A DNA stretch of 34,580 bases. Source: a virus. The notes under the pieces are model-generated. The model saw nothing but the letters and a program-made list of their open reading frames with translations. It did not search any database and was not told the origin of the DNA. Position 1 is the stretch's first letter. Each line of letters begins with the position of its first letter. The stretch spans positions 1-34,580 of the IMG/VR virus record IMGVR_UViG_3300027741_000159. One strand, given 5' to 3'. This document shows positions 14,303-23,849 of the stretch, piece by piece. The position numbers were made by a program, and so were the translations under genes.

Positions 14303-15052
14303 TCAACCTAATGCAATCGAAAACGCTAATGCCGTTGCTTCTGCGTCAGTAATTCTTTGGTATATTGCACTATTTGCCGTACCAACTAAAGTAATCACGT
14401 TGGCAGTTGCAATGTTAGCAGTTGTAATATTTGCAGTTGTTATTTTAGCAATATTTGCAGTAAGTACTTGTGTGACGTTTGCGTTACTGAATGTTGCGTT
14501 ACCAGAAACATAAAGTGTTCCGGAAATATTACCTGTTGTGATATTGGCTGTTGTTATATACGCATTAGGAGTAACAAGTGTCGCAGATACGTTTGCGTTA
14601 CTAAATGTTGAATTACCAGTTACTGTTAATGTGTTTGCAAAAGTACCAGAACCTGCAACTGAAAGGTCATCAAAACCTATCGTGTCAAGTGTAATGTTAC
14701 CAGATACAGTTAAGTCACCAGCAATTGTTGTGTTACCATAAACCGCAAGGTCTGTACCGACATATGCTTTGTTTGTTACATTAAGTGTTGCAACATTGTA
14801 TGAAATTATAACATTACCAGCAGTCAAATTACTTGTTGTAATATTGTTGCTGTACTGAGTATTGATTGTTGCACCAGTTACAACATTAAGTGTGCCAGAA
14901 GAACCACCAACTTCTAATCTTGTGTTGGCATAAAATGTTGAACCATTACCATTGGTAAGAGTATTCGCAACACCAATTAAATATTGTGTTGCTGTTAACC
15001 AATGATTGAATGTATTGGCAGTTGTTAATTGGCCTGTATTATTAGCTGCCAT
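14303..15052 (-). CDS. Repeat-rich fibre-like structural protein (249 residues)
   Basis: The N-terminus MAANNTGQLTTANTFNHWLT and QYLIGVANTLTNGNGS resemble adaptor regions of fibres in T4-like phages of marine bacteria. The body is built of short beta repeats such as LAVYGNTTIAGDLTVSGNIT, GTLYVSGNATFSNANV and ITTANITTANIATANV, typical of a slender trimeric beta-helix shaft. The C-terminus is YQRITDAEATALAFSIALG. The role is a probable baseplate-proximal fibre or spacer. ATG 15052 lies inside the upstream gene (11-nt overlap), with AAGGA 8 nt before it. Confidence 0.68.
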   Translation of the reverse strand: MAANNTGQLTTANTFNHWLTATQYLIGVANTLTNGNGSTFYANTRLEVGGSSGTLNVVTGATINTQYSNNITTSNLTAGNVIISYNVATLNVTNKAYVGTDLAVYGNTTIAGDLTVSGNITLDTIGFDDLSVAGSGTFANTLTVTGNSTFSNANVSATLVTPNAYITTANITTGNISGTLYVSGNATFSNANVTQVLTANIAKITTANITTANIATANVITLVGTANSAIYQRITDAEATALAFSIALG

Positions 15053-15284
15053 TATTCATATCCTTGTCTAACAATTTTAGTAACAACATTTTAATGTCTG
15101 ACATATCGTTTTCTATTTGAGTCAATCTATTCTGAGTTTCAAGTTTTTCTGCTTGTTCTTTCTTAAACATGTCTCTTTGGACATAGTAATTATTCAAACC
15201 AACTCTATCTGTATTTAGAATAGCTTTGGAATGAATATCACGAACAAAGGTCGAGTCTTCTACAGGTACAAAATCTTGACTCAT
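15042..15284 (-). CDS. 80-residue coiled-coil protein following the DUF4815 protein
   Basis: ATG 15284 (MSQDFVPVEDSTFVRDIHSK) is preferred over the in-frame ATG at 15335, because it follows the stop of the DUF4815 gene by 1 nt and the homologous small proteins of T4-like phages start this way. The N-terminal half holds FVRDI.SKAILN.D..G...Y. The C-terminal half (EQAEKLETQNRLTQIENDMS, then DIKMLLLKLLDKD) has heptad hydrophobics and should be a coiled coil. It is a likely structural partner of its neighbour. Function is not established. Confidence 0.75.
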   Translation of the reverse strand: MSQDFVPVEDSTFVRDIHSKAILNTDRVGLNNYYVQRDMFKKEQAEKLETQNRLTQIENDMSDIKMLLLKLLDKDMNNGS

Positions 15285-15285
15285 A

Positions 15286-18200
15286 TTATGCGGCCGGTAA
15301 TGCGATTGCACGAACATCACGGACTTTAGGTACATTTGTTGTATCTGTTCCTGTCATAACAATCTTGATTGAGAAAGTTTTAAATGAATTAAATGCAGTC
15401 GTACCAGAAGTATATGTGATTGCGTTATTTGCAGCACCAGAAATACCAGGCGCAAATGTTAATTCACGGTAGTCTTTTTTGTTTCCAGATACAAAGTTTG
15501 AGTTACCAATTTCAGTCATCAATTGATATGATTTATTTTCAAATGTGTCCGAATCAGAACGAGCAAGCATTTTGTAATAAACATAAATGTTTGTACCTGA
15601 TGGTTTGTAACCTGTCAAGTAAACACGCAAATCTCCAGAATCAAAACCATCTGCAAGAGTTACTCGTCTTGTCATATATCTAGTTACAGAATTACCGCCA
15701 GTTTTCTTATCTTCACCATTATATGTTGCAGCAGCACCTGAACCACTGCCACCAGAAATAGTAATAGTTGGTGATGTTGTGTATCCTGTACCACCCGCAT
15801 CAACAATAATACTTGTAATATTTCCTGTTGTTACGTTTGCAACAGCATATGCATTTGCACCTGAACCACCACCGCCTGTTATAGTTACGGCAGCATTGCC
15901 ACTATATGATGTACCGGCAGTTGTAATAGTAAATCCCGTATTCAACAATGGTAATGAGTTAATAATGTTCTCAACAAAAACACCAGCAAATCGTGTAGTG
16001 TCCAAAACAGGAGAAATTGCAGGATTTAAAGTTGTCATTGAAGCCTGCAATATCATTGTGTTATTACCACTTGCGGGATTAAGAACACGGCGACCATTAC
16101 CATCATCCATTGTGTAATCATCACCAGGATTAATAGGTAAATAACTTGTAGTTCCACCAGTTGTTTTTTCAGATAAGAAAGAATAACTGATAGCAGTATT
16201 AGGTAGAGCAATTTGTGAACTTGTTAAATTCAACAAATCGTAAACAGTATTAGATGTTGGTTTATCAATTAAGAATTTAGCAGTTGTTGTTACAGATGTA
16301 TCAAATACTTTACGATAAATTCTAAACATTATATCAGTTGTCTCATCAGCAGTCCATGTGGATGCATTTTGTGATTTAAACAATGAACCACCATATGGTT
16401 GTTCTGATATTTGTTTTCCACTCACCAAATCTAATTTACCAACTTCTCCAACATAAACTTCATATCCATTTGAATTCGATACAAGTACAAATGCATGTTC
16501 ACCAGGTGACATATAAATTGGAGCATCAAATACAAAGTCTGTGTATTTTGTTGCGTCATTCATATCAGGAGAATCAGACACTTGAACTTTATCTGGTGAT
16601 AGAGTTACAGTTGCATAAGGGTAGATAACAGTTGACGATGGGTATCCATTAACTGTTGGTCTTAATTGAAGTGTAACTGGCGCAGTAACATGTTTAGATT
16701 TAAAGCAAACACGAACTCTCTCAATAAACATACCTTGCGAGTATTGTGTAGGAGATATTAAGAATGATTGAGCCAGAGGATCATACCAACCCATGATTGG
16801 TGAATCAAGTTTACTTGTCGTTGTAGTAACTCTGCTATCATTAACAGAAGTTCTTTGAACAGTTGGCTGAACAGTTGAAACAATTGTATTTTCAGTTGTT
16901 TCTAAAATACCTTGTGCAAAGAATGATGCATCACCGTTTGTAGTAGAACTGGCAATATCTCCAGTTGAAGAATCAATCAAACGGAATTGTTTTTCACCCA
17001 CACGGAAAGTAGATGCGGGAATATTAAAGACACCAACTGTGTCACCAGAACGAACAGTTGTTAATCTGCCGATAGAATAAACAGAAGTTGAATCTGGTGT
17101 TGTGGACCATGGTGATGAAATATTTGCCGTTCTTGTCGATGCAGTATAGGCATTCATCGTTCTTTGTTGACCTGCACCAGTACCTGACGTAATAGTAATT
17201 AGTGTACTATTAGAAGTATTTGCATACCAAGTTTCATTGACTGCACCACTTGCGTGATTGGCCAAAACAATTTGAGATGCAGTTGCAGAAACAACAGAAC
17301 CAGAATAGTGTTCATATCCATTAAACTTCACAGATGTGCCAGAAACAGTACCTATCAAATTTCCACTAGCAATATTCCATGATGTTGATGCATTAACGTT
17401 TACAACAAACGCATAGTTATTGGAAGTTTTTGCAATAACGGCCGTACCATTTGAAGTGGCGGTTGCGTTGTTGTAAATCGTAACCGTTTCAGTATTTGCA
17501 GTCTTCGTTGCATAATTCAAATTATTTTTTTGCATGACGAATCTGTTGGCACGGGTAACGTACTGTTCAACAGAAGTTCCATCAAAGAATGGATACATTA
17601 TAGTATCTGGTTTGAAATCTGAACCAACAAACAATACATTCTTTGCTCTCATGTATGGTATAACTGAAACGTCAACAATACGGTCACCAATAGATTTGGT
17701 GATTGTTTCTGGAACAATTTGTGACAATATACCTGTTCTTGTTTGTGCTGCGGTAGTAGTTGTAGTTGTTGAATTTGTGCCAATTACACCATATCTACCT
17801 AATGTATCATTTCTGATATACAAATTAGGATTGTAAGAATTGGTAGACGAAACAACTTGTGGTGTTCCACTCCAAACAGTATTCCAACTTCCCCATTCAT
17901 ATGTAAATGCGGATGATGAATTAACTACGTTATCAATTAATGCCCATGCGTCTTTGTCACCACCTAAGTTAACGATAACATCAGGCTTCTTAGTTGTATC
18001 AACCCAAACATCAGATGGTGGATTTAAACTAATTTTACCAATATAATTAACCACGTTGAATGGGTTAATGTTAATAGTCTTTGATGCCAATTTCTGGTCA
18101 ACAAAAGCAGTATTTGATGAAGTAACTGTTACATATGGACCAGTTTGTAAATAATTGGAAGAATTGCTTGCATCAAATGTCAACATTCTAGATGTGATGT

Positions 18201-21200
18201 TGAATGTTGGACGAAGTTCTTTTATTTTTGGATCAATAGATGACGCATAATCTAAAGCGGTTACGTCAGCAACTGAATGTCCTTTGAATGAGTCAACGAT
18301 AATACCATTCTTAAATCTTTGTAAGTTTGAAGAATAGTTAGTTGTTGTATCTTGTTTATTAACTGCATCTTGTTCAAGTAAAGATAAAGATGTATAGTAT
18401 TCAAGGTTACCAATACGAGAATCAAGAGAACCAATATCACGCATTGTGTAACGGCGATTGTTTATATACGATACAGCAATATCAGAAGTATTCGCAACAT
18501 AAGCAGGTTCAGTTAAGATATAAAGATTCATCGAATCAGTTTTATCTTTTGGAACTAAAGGAGTCAAAGAAGGAATGCCTTTGATAACTTCAAAAGTTTT
18601 ATTCTTACTCAATACAACTTTATCAATTCTAGGTAAGTAATATGAGAAGTCTAGGTAAATGTCTGAACCGTATTTTGGAATCTTAGGACCAGTAGTTGCT
18701 GGATCAACGTCAAACAATACTGTTCCAAAGTTGGCAGCAGTTGCGGCTTTACGAACAGGTCTAAAGTCTAATACATCACGTAATTGATATGTCTTATTCG
18801 CACTGGTCGAAGCATATGAAGGTATTGTTGAGTAATTTGGATATGAGTCTGCCGTAAAGAATCCTGCACCAGATGATGAGTATGCTTTATAACGAACAAC
18901 AATAGGTCCGACTGGCGCAGCATAACCAGATTTCAATTTGATACCGGCATGGTCATAGGAAGAATCTCTTTGACCACTATCTAATGTGTAACGTGAAGTT
19001 ACATCTGTGTAACCAGTGTTTGCAATTGTACCACCATTGAAGTCATAAACAGAAACTAATTGGAAAACATCTGGAACATAAATTGTTTGCACAGTATCAG
19101 GTGTTCTGATAACGTTATTTGCTTGAATTGTTGTTTGTCCACTTGATGCATAAACAATAGCACCACTTGTATTAACTACTTCACCGCTAGTAGTTTGGAT
19201 TGCTGAAGCTTCAGACACAAGGGTTTTAGATTTTGCTGGACTACCAGATGCCAATGTATAATCGATTGTAGCAATAATGTTAGCAGTCATGTTGTTGGCA
19301 TTTGCAACAGTTAACTTTTTAGTTGTAGTATTAACTGCGGTAATGTTTGCAACAGGAACAGTTTGATATTGAGTATATGGTGATGTACCCACACCAGTTA
19401 CAATAACTTGGTACTTGTCTGCAATAAATGTAGATGTAGTTGCAGAAGAAAGGTTTGCACCCGATTCTAATGTTAATGTTGCGGAATCTACAGTAGTTCC
19501 TGTGCCCGAGAAAGCCACGTTTTCATATAGTCTTCTGTAACTATAAGAGAAATCTGCGATTGTACTTGGCGCAACATATTGTTGACCTAAAGTAATCAAT
19601 AAAGGTTCAAATGAAGAATCAGTTGTGAACGCATCAACATAAGTTGATGTTGTATCTTTTGAACGATTATCTAAGTTTGCAGAGGCAATTCTAGTTAATC
19701 CGTTAATGGTTACTATAGACTCACAATCATTGAATTCAAAATCGATTGCAAATTGAGACTGTGAGTTTAGTGTTGTAGTAAATGCAGATGCGATAGTTAA
19801 GTTACCAGTTGCACCATTATGGTTTGTAATAAACTTTGGAGATTCACCTACACCTGGACCAGAAGTAATTCTAAGTTTTGCACCTTTATATGCTTGGTCA
19901 ACAGTAGAATAAACAATACCCGCAACAGTATTACCGATAGTCACAGTAGTTGTTGTTGCGTTGGTAGAATATGTGTTTACGTTACCTACGATAGATGTGT
20001 TGACATTTATATCAAATAAGAATGTTTTGTAGGCAGATAAAAATGAGTTTGCAGTATTTGAACTAGAGTCATATGAAACTGATTTAACTCTTGCAGTACC
20101 AATTTTTGTATTACTAATAGAACCGGCAGATGTTAAGTTGATTGATGCGTTTGGAACGCAATGTAAATCAACCGTAGACAAATGGTTAATTGGCCAGTTG
20201 CCATAATGTCCAGTTGTGTAAACAAAGTTACCATAATCACCAGTTAGTCGTTTATTGTTAACGAAGTCTGTAGTTCTTGGTTTTGGAATTGTTATTGTTG
20301 TTGGTGAAGTAGTTTCATACTCGTAACCAAAAACATATGCCTTACCAGGAGACAAAATAATGTCCATGTTAGCAGTATTGGATGGATTTGTCTGTAAAGA
20401 AATTAAGAATGGACGTACAGTATAGTTACCAGATTCATCATATGTTCGTCTTGCTAATGTGTCTTCAAAAATAGCAGAAACACCTGCATCAGCAGTTCTT
20501 GTAGACTGTCCATTAACCACTCTAGACAATTCAATAAATTGAGTTGTGTCTGTTGAGTCTAAAGTTCTTGTTGCAAGAACCAAATCAATTTTAAATCTGT
20601 CTGAGCCAGGCGCTTGATAGTTTGATGCTTCTTGTGCAGGGTCTAACAAACTGGTGTCAGTTGTAGATTTTACAATAGATTCGGTAATTTCAAAACCGAT
20701 TCGTGCATTTGAAGTTGTATTGCTGTATTTTGAAATGGCAATAGTCTGTGCATCACTCTTAATAAAGAAGCCTTCATAGAAGAACACACCTGCTGTAACA
20801 GAGAATATTTGACCAGAACCAACACCAGATGTTGCAATCGAAGCATAATATGGTGATGTTTCATCTGTCTTAATTACATCACCATCAACAAAAGATGATC
20901 CATATAATTGCTTAACCATCAATGTGATTGGGTCGCCAGTGCCTGAATCAGCAGCATATGCCTTAATAATTTCACCACGTTTTGATTCATCATTTGAAAG
21001 TATTGCCATGCCAGTAAAATTGTTGGCAACAATATCATTACCCAAATAGGTAGAATTTAATTTGATATATGTACAGTCTTGTGTGAATGTTTCAGCGCCA
21101 GAAACAACTCCACCATTTTTATATGCTGCACCACCAAAGCGTTCAGATTGTTTCTGAAGCATGGTTTGAAGTTGTGTTAACTCTCTTGCTTGAACCGCAT

Positions 21201-21291
21201 AACCTGGCTTGAATAAAACACGAAGAAATTTCTTATCCTCGTCATAATCATCATAGTAAGGATTTAAATTAAAATTTGTATTCAGTGTCAT
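15286..21291 (-). CDS. Very large DUF4815-type virion structural protein (2001 residues)
   Basis: It opens MTLNTNFNLNPYYDDYDEDK, then KFLRVLFKPGYAVQARELTQ and LQTMLQKQSERFGG, the diagnostic start of DUF4815 proteins of T4-like phages of aquatic bacteria. Long Thr/Ser/Asn-rich beta regions follow. Around residues 1430-1700 is a block with SPIMGWYDPLAQSFLI, RVRVCFKSKHVTAPVTLQLR and SPGEHAFVLVSNSNGYEVYV that looks like a lectin-type sandwich. Residues about 1780-1857 carry two Gly-rich units (TTAGTSYSGNAAVTITGGGG; DAGGTGYTTSPTITISGG). The C-terminus is KVRDVRAIALPAA. Its place after gp8 is that of T4 gp9/gp10, so a peripheral baseplate or fibre-attachment role is inferred. AAGGG lies 12 nt before ATG 21291. 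Confidence 0.8.
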   Translation of the reverse strand: MTLNTNFNLNPYYDDYDEDKKFLRVLFKPGYAVQARELTQLQTMLQKQSERFGGAAYKNGGVVSGAETFTQDCTYIKLNSTYLGNDIVANNFTGMAILSNDESKRGEIIKAYAADSGTGDPITLMVKQLYGSSFVDGDVIKTDETSPYYASIATSGVGSGQIFSVTAGVFFYEGFFIKSDAQTIAISKYSNTTSNARIGFEITESIVKSTTDTSLLDPAQEASNYQAPGSDRFKIDLVLATRTLDSTDTTQFIELSRVVNGQSTRTADAGVSAIFEDTLARRTYDESGNYTVRPFLISLQTNPSNTANMDIILSPGKAYVFGYEYETTSPTTITIPKPRTTDFVNNKRLTGDYGNFVYTTGHYGNWPINHLSTVDLHCVPNASINLTSAGSISNTKIGTARVKSVSYDSSSNTANSFLSAYKTFLFDINVNTSIVGNVNTYSTNATTTTVTIGNTVAGIVYSTVDQAYKGAKLRITSGPGVGESPKFITNHNGATGNLTIASAFTTTLNSQSQFAIDFEFNDCESIVTINGLTRIASANLDNRSKDTTSTYVDAFTTDSSFEPLLITLGQQYVAPSTIADFSYSYRRLYENVAFSGTGTTVDSATLTLESGANLSSATTSTFIADKYQVIVTGVGTSPYTQYQTVPVANITAVNTTTKKLTVANANNMTANIIATIDYTLASGSPAKSKTLVSEASAIQTTSGEVVNTSGAIVYASSGQTTIQANNVIRTPDTVQTIYVPDVFQLVSVYDFNGGTIANTGYTDVTSRYTLDSGQRDSSYDHAGIKLKSGYAAPVGPIVVRYKAYSSSGAGFFTADSYPNYSTIPSYASTSANKTYQLRDVLDFRPVRKAATAANFGTVLFDVDPATTGPKIPKYGSDIYLDFSYYLPRIDKVVLSKNKTFEVIKGIPSLTPLVPKDKTDSMNLYILTEPAYVANTSDIAVSYINNRRYTMRDIGSLDSRIGNLEYYTSLSLLEQDAVNKQDTTTNYSSNLQRFKNGIIVDSFKGHSVADVTALDYASSIDPKIKELRPTFNITSRMLTFDASNSSNYLQTGPYVTVTSSNTAFVDQKLASKTININPFNVVNYIGKISLNPPSDVWVDTTKKPDVIVNLGGDKDAWALIDNVVNSSSAFTYEWGSWNTVWSGTPQVVSSTNSYNPNLYIRNDTLGRYGVIGTNSTTTTTTAAQTRTGILSQIVPETITKSIGDRIVDVSVIPYMRAKNVLFVGSDFKPDTIMYPFFDGTSVEQYVTRANRFVMQKNNLNYATKTANTETVTIYNNATATSNGTAVIAKTSNNYAFVVNVNASTSWNIASGNLIGTVSGTSVKFNGYEHYSGSVVSATASQIVLANHASGAVNETWYANTSNSTLITITSGTGAGQQRTMNAYTASTRTANISSPWSTTPDSTSVYSIGRLTTVRSGDTVGVFNIPASTFRVGEKQFRLIDSSTGDIASSTTNGDASFFAQGILETTENTIVSTVQPTVQRTSVNDSRVTTTTSKLDSPIMGWYDPLAQSFLISPTQYSQGMFIERVRVCFKSKHVTAPVTLQLRPTVNGYPSSTVIYPYATVTLSPDKVQVSDSPDMNDATKYTDFVFDAPIYMSPGEHAFVLVSNSNGYEVYVGEVGKLDLVSGKQISEQPYGGSLFKSQNASTWTADETTDIMFRIYRKVFDTSVTTTAKFLIDKPTSNTVYDLLNLTSSQIALPNTAISYSFLSEKTTGGTTSYLPINPGDDYTMDDGNGRRVLNPASGNNTMILQASMTTLNPAISPVLDTTRFAGVFVENIINSLPLLNTGFTITTAGTSYSGNAAVTITGGGGSGANAYAVANVTTGNITSIIVDAGGTGYTTSPTITISGGSGSGAAATYNGEDKKTGGNSVTRYMTRRVTLADGFDSGDLRVYLTGYKPSGTNIYVYYKMLARSDSDTFENKSYQLMTEIGNSNFVSGNKKDYRELTFAPGISGAANNAITYTSGTTAFNSFKTFSIKIVMTGTDTTNVPKVRDVRAIALPAA

Positions 21292-21306
21292 GAATTATTT
21301 TTTCCC

Positions 21307-22860
21307 TTAAAATTTAACGACAAATTTGAGATTCTCAGATTGTCCATCAATTCTTTGTGTTTTCGTAATGTTTTCAACATATATTATATCGCCAGCATAA
21401 GGTTCAATTTCTGGATAATCAATATTGACAGCTGTTCTTCCTGTCGGATTAGTTATCGTGCCTTTTAAAGGACTACCTAATGTAATTGTTCCTTTTACTT
21501 TAGTTAATCTAATAACAGTAGATGTAAAATCATTTACATATCCAGAAAAAGAAGCGTTTGCAGAATCTGTTCCTTGATAAACTAATTCATCTAAGGAATA
21601 ATTTGTTCCTGCAATAACAAGTACATCAGTTGTTTGTGATATCACAGAATTCGCAACTGCTGTAGCTTCTTGTGTATTAGCGCCATATTTATACGGGTTT
21701 ACCAAGAGACCGTATTGTCTAAAGGTAGTATTTGCAGAAATAAGTCCACCTTCTGTTGAGTCAATTTGACCCATTCTCATTGCAATCATTACATTTGATG
21801 CACCAAGTTCTTTTGCAGAATTGTATCCATGACCATAATTTTGCGGTAGAATTGTTCGAGCAGTTGCTGTATTTGATGTACCATAAACATATACATTTGC
21901 TCTAGTGTAACTTCTACCATATGACGTTACATCAATTGCAGCTATTTGATTGTTTGTTACATTCGCAGTCGCAACAGCACCATAACCATCACCATAAATG
22001 TAAACTCTTGTTCTGACGAAAACTGTGTTTCCAGAACCACCAGCATTTGCACTTGTTACCGATGATAATGAGATTCTATTGTTCACAGTATCAACACTGG
22101 TAATATATGAGCCAGTAGTTATTCCGTTACCAGATACTGACATATTCGCAGATATGTTTATGGTGTTTGCAACAGAAATAATTGTGCAACCAGAAGTAAA
22201 TGATGGTACAGTAATGTTACTGTGATAGTAACCAGAACCAGAATTTGTGACTGTGATAGTTGTTAATTCACCATCAACAACGGTTGTATCAGTTACATCA
22301 TAATCTAATCTGGCTGTTGAAATTGGTGCAGGAATCCATTCGTCTGTCAAAAATCTATTAGATGGTTTAATGTTGTACAAATACTTCCAAAGGTAATTAT
22401 CTGAAGTAAGAATAACACCATTTGAAGTTAAATTTTTACCTGTCGGTTCAATTGTTGAATTCGCTGAGACATTGTTTGCCAAGCACTTATATACATTACG
22501 TTCAGAATTGATTACGTAAATTGGCTTTAAGTTTTGAGTTGTGTTAGATGAAAGCAATTCAGACATTTGAATCAAGTCATCAAACTGTCTGTACTTTGTA
22601 TTTGCTGTCCAATCTACTCTAGGTGCAACAAGTTCTAATTCACTACCAGTAACTTTCTTGGCAGCGTACATGTTGTCCCATATTGATTTTTCCATGGCAA
22701 CAGCATCGGTAATATCATCTGGAGAATCTTCGTTTGTCCATGGAATATGATTTCCGATAAACACATAACCCACCGTAGCTGGTTCTGGTTCATAGAACGA
22801 TTCTTTAAACTGTTCAGCGTTATCAAACGCTAATTTTTTATAAGTGTAATTCGTTGTCAT
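21307..22860 (-). CDS. gp8: gp8-like baseplate wedge protein
   Basis: A 517-residue protein; T4 gp8 is 334. Conserved gp8 features appear in order: VGYVFIGNHIPWTNEDSPDD, IWDNMYAAKKVTGSELELVA, PRVDWTANTKY, NVYKCLAN, TIEPTGKN, DNYLWKYLYNIKPSNRFLTD, EWIPAP, and the C-terminal GDIIYVENITKTQRIDGQSE ... FVVKF, matching T4's MIYMEN...Q.E.INI.F.F. An insert at about residues 195-340 with Gly-rich repeats (TVTNSGSGYYHSNITV, YIYGDGYGAVA, TSYGRSYTRANVYVYG) accounts for most of the extra length. gp8 is a dimeric wedge component. ATG 22860 is only 5 nt from a late promoter motif at 22866-22873. Confidence 0.88.
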   Translation of the reverse strand: MTTNYTYKKLAFDNAEQFKESFYEPEPATVGYVFIGNHIPWTNEDSPDDITDAVAMEKSIWDNMYAAKKVTGSELELVAPRVDWTANTKYRQFDDLIQMSELLSSNTTQNLKPIYVINSERNVYKCLANNVSANSTIEPTGKNLTSNGVILTSDNYLWKYLYNIKPSNRFLTDEWIPAPISTARLDYDVTDTTVVDGELTTITVTNSGSGYYHSNITVPSFTSGCTIISVANTINISANMSVSGNGITTGSYITSVDTVNNRISLSSVTSANAGGSGNTVFVRTRVYIYGDGYGAVATANVTNNQIAAIDVTSYGRSYTRANVYVYGTSNTATARTILPQNYGHGYNSAKELGASNVMIAMRMGQIDSTEGGLISANTTFRQYGLLVNPYKYGANTQEATAVANSVISQTTDVLVIAGTNYSLDELVYQGTDSANASFSGYVNDFTSTVIRLTKVKGTITLGSPLKGTITNPTGRTAVNIDYPEIEPYAGDIIYVENITKTQRIDGQSENLKFVVKF

Positions 22861-22865
22861 GTTTC

Positions 22866-22873
22866 TATTTATC
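22866..22873 (-). promoter_or_regulatory. Late promoter motif next to the gp8 start
   Basis: GATAAATA, then GAAAC, then ATG (22860). It differs from the T4 late consensus TATAAATA only in the first base and lies in the 20-bp gap between two genes. The same layout is at 28933-28940. Confidence 0.6.
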
Positions 22874-22880
22874 TGTCAGA

Positions 22881-23837
22881 TTAAACATATGAAGTTACTC
22901 CAATTCCATATACAAACCAAGTGTTTGCTTCAACATGATTTAGTGTTGCAACACCATATGTCGTAACATTTCTTGCAGCTGATGTTGTATTGCCAGCAAA
23001 GTATAATGACACATCAGTATTTGGTGATATAGTTACATTAGCACTTGATGCTGTTTTAGAAATAATCATCACAGTTGTTCCATTTGAAAATGCAACATTC
23101 GCTGTTGTTGGAAGATATACTGTTGTATTACTTGCAGTTGTATAGTAAATGTGTTTACCAGCATCAGAGAGTGCTAATGTATAATCAGATGATTGTGGAT
23201 TTTGCGTTAATATTTTTGTATTTGCCTGATTGAAAGCGGCTTGTGCTGTAATGTTTGCAGTATTAGCCTTATCAAATGCTGCTTGAGTGTAAGTTGTATT
23301 AGCAAATCCTGTAATTGCAACATTAGATGCACTAATAATACGGCCATTGGCTGCCAAGTTAAATGTTGCAACAGAAATTGTATCACCATAGAATCCTGCC
23401 GAAGTTGCAATGTTCGTAGTATCTAAATTTGCCTTATCATATGCAGACTGTGCTAAGACGTTTGCAGCATTAGCCTTTGTAAATGCAGCATCAGTTTTAA
23501 TGTTTATTGTGTTTGCCCAAGCGTATGCTGAGTCTAATTTAATATTTGCGGTGTTAGCAAACGCATACGCAGATTCTACTTTAATGTTTGCTATGTTAGC
23601 AAATGCATATGCAGAATCGGCCGTTATGTTTGCAGAGTTTGCTTTAGTGTACGCAGAGTTTGCTTGTGCTAAAGCAAGAGGTGCAACATTATCAATATAC
23701 AAATCTAAGTTTGAAAGACTTATTTGTTTTGTTGTAAATGTTCCACTAGCTTTATCGACAACAACAAAAACGGTATTTGAACCGTTTGAGCTTGGTGTTA
23801 CTAATTCTGGTAAAACTGATATTTTTGTAGAGGCCAT
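22881..23837 (-). CDS. Structural protein with 14-residue Ala/Asn repeats (318 residues)
   Basis: The N-terminus MASTKISVLPELVTPSSNGS, then NTVFVVVDKASGTFTTKQIS, is a typical adaptor of fibre-like proteins in T4-like phages. Residues 57-140 are six 14-residue units such as ADSAYAFANIANIK, VESAYAFANTANIK and LDSAYAWANTINIK; two more units appear at about 184-208 (QAAFDKANTANI, QAAFNQANTK). The C-terminal ~110 residues (SSDYTLALSDAGKHIYYTTA ... NHVEANTWFVYGIGVTSYV) form a beta domain often found at the end of phage fibres. It sits between the gp7-position gene and gp8, so it is probably a baseplate-attached appendage. TAGGA precedes ATG 23837 by about 10 nt. Confidence 0.72.
   Translation of the reverse strand: MASTKISVLPELVTPSSNGSNTVFVVVDKASGTFTTKQISLSNLDLYIDNVAPLALAQANSAYTKANSANITADSAYAFANIANIKVESAYAFANTANIKLDSAYAWANTINIKTDAAFTKANAANVLAQSAYDKANLDTTNIATSAGFYGDTISVATFNLAANGRIISASNVAITGFANTTYTQAAFDKANTANITAQAAFNQANTKILTQNPQSSDYTLALSDAGKHIYYTTASNTTVYLPTTANVAFSNGTTVMIISKTASSANVTISPNTDVSLYFAGNTTSAARNVTTYGVATLNHVEANTWFVYGIGVTSYV
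23418..23669 (-). repeat. Six tandem 42-bp units coding 14-residue repeats
   Basis: They encode residues 57-140 of the 318-residue protein. The consensus is about (A/D)SAYxxANxANIxx. Units differ at DNA level while keeping the protein pattern, so this is an old, selected repeat rather than a fresh tandem duplication. Confidence 0.85.
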
Positions 23838-23849
23838 TTTTTATCTATC

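Noticed and set aside
2951-15052. Diversity-generating retroelement acting on fibre tips
   Set aside because: No reverse transcriptase and no template/variable repeat pair with adenine-specific differences is seen in this window. It could exist outside it.
15042-15335. 97-residue form of the coiled-coil protein starting at 15335
   Set aside because: It would overlap the DUF4815 gene by 50 nt. ATG 15284, 1 nt after that gene's stop, gives a better-looking N-terminus.
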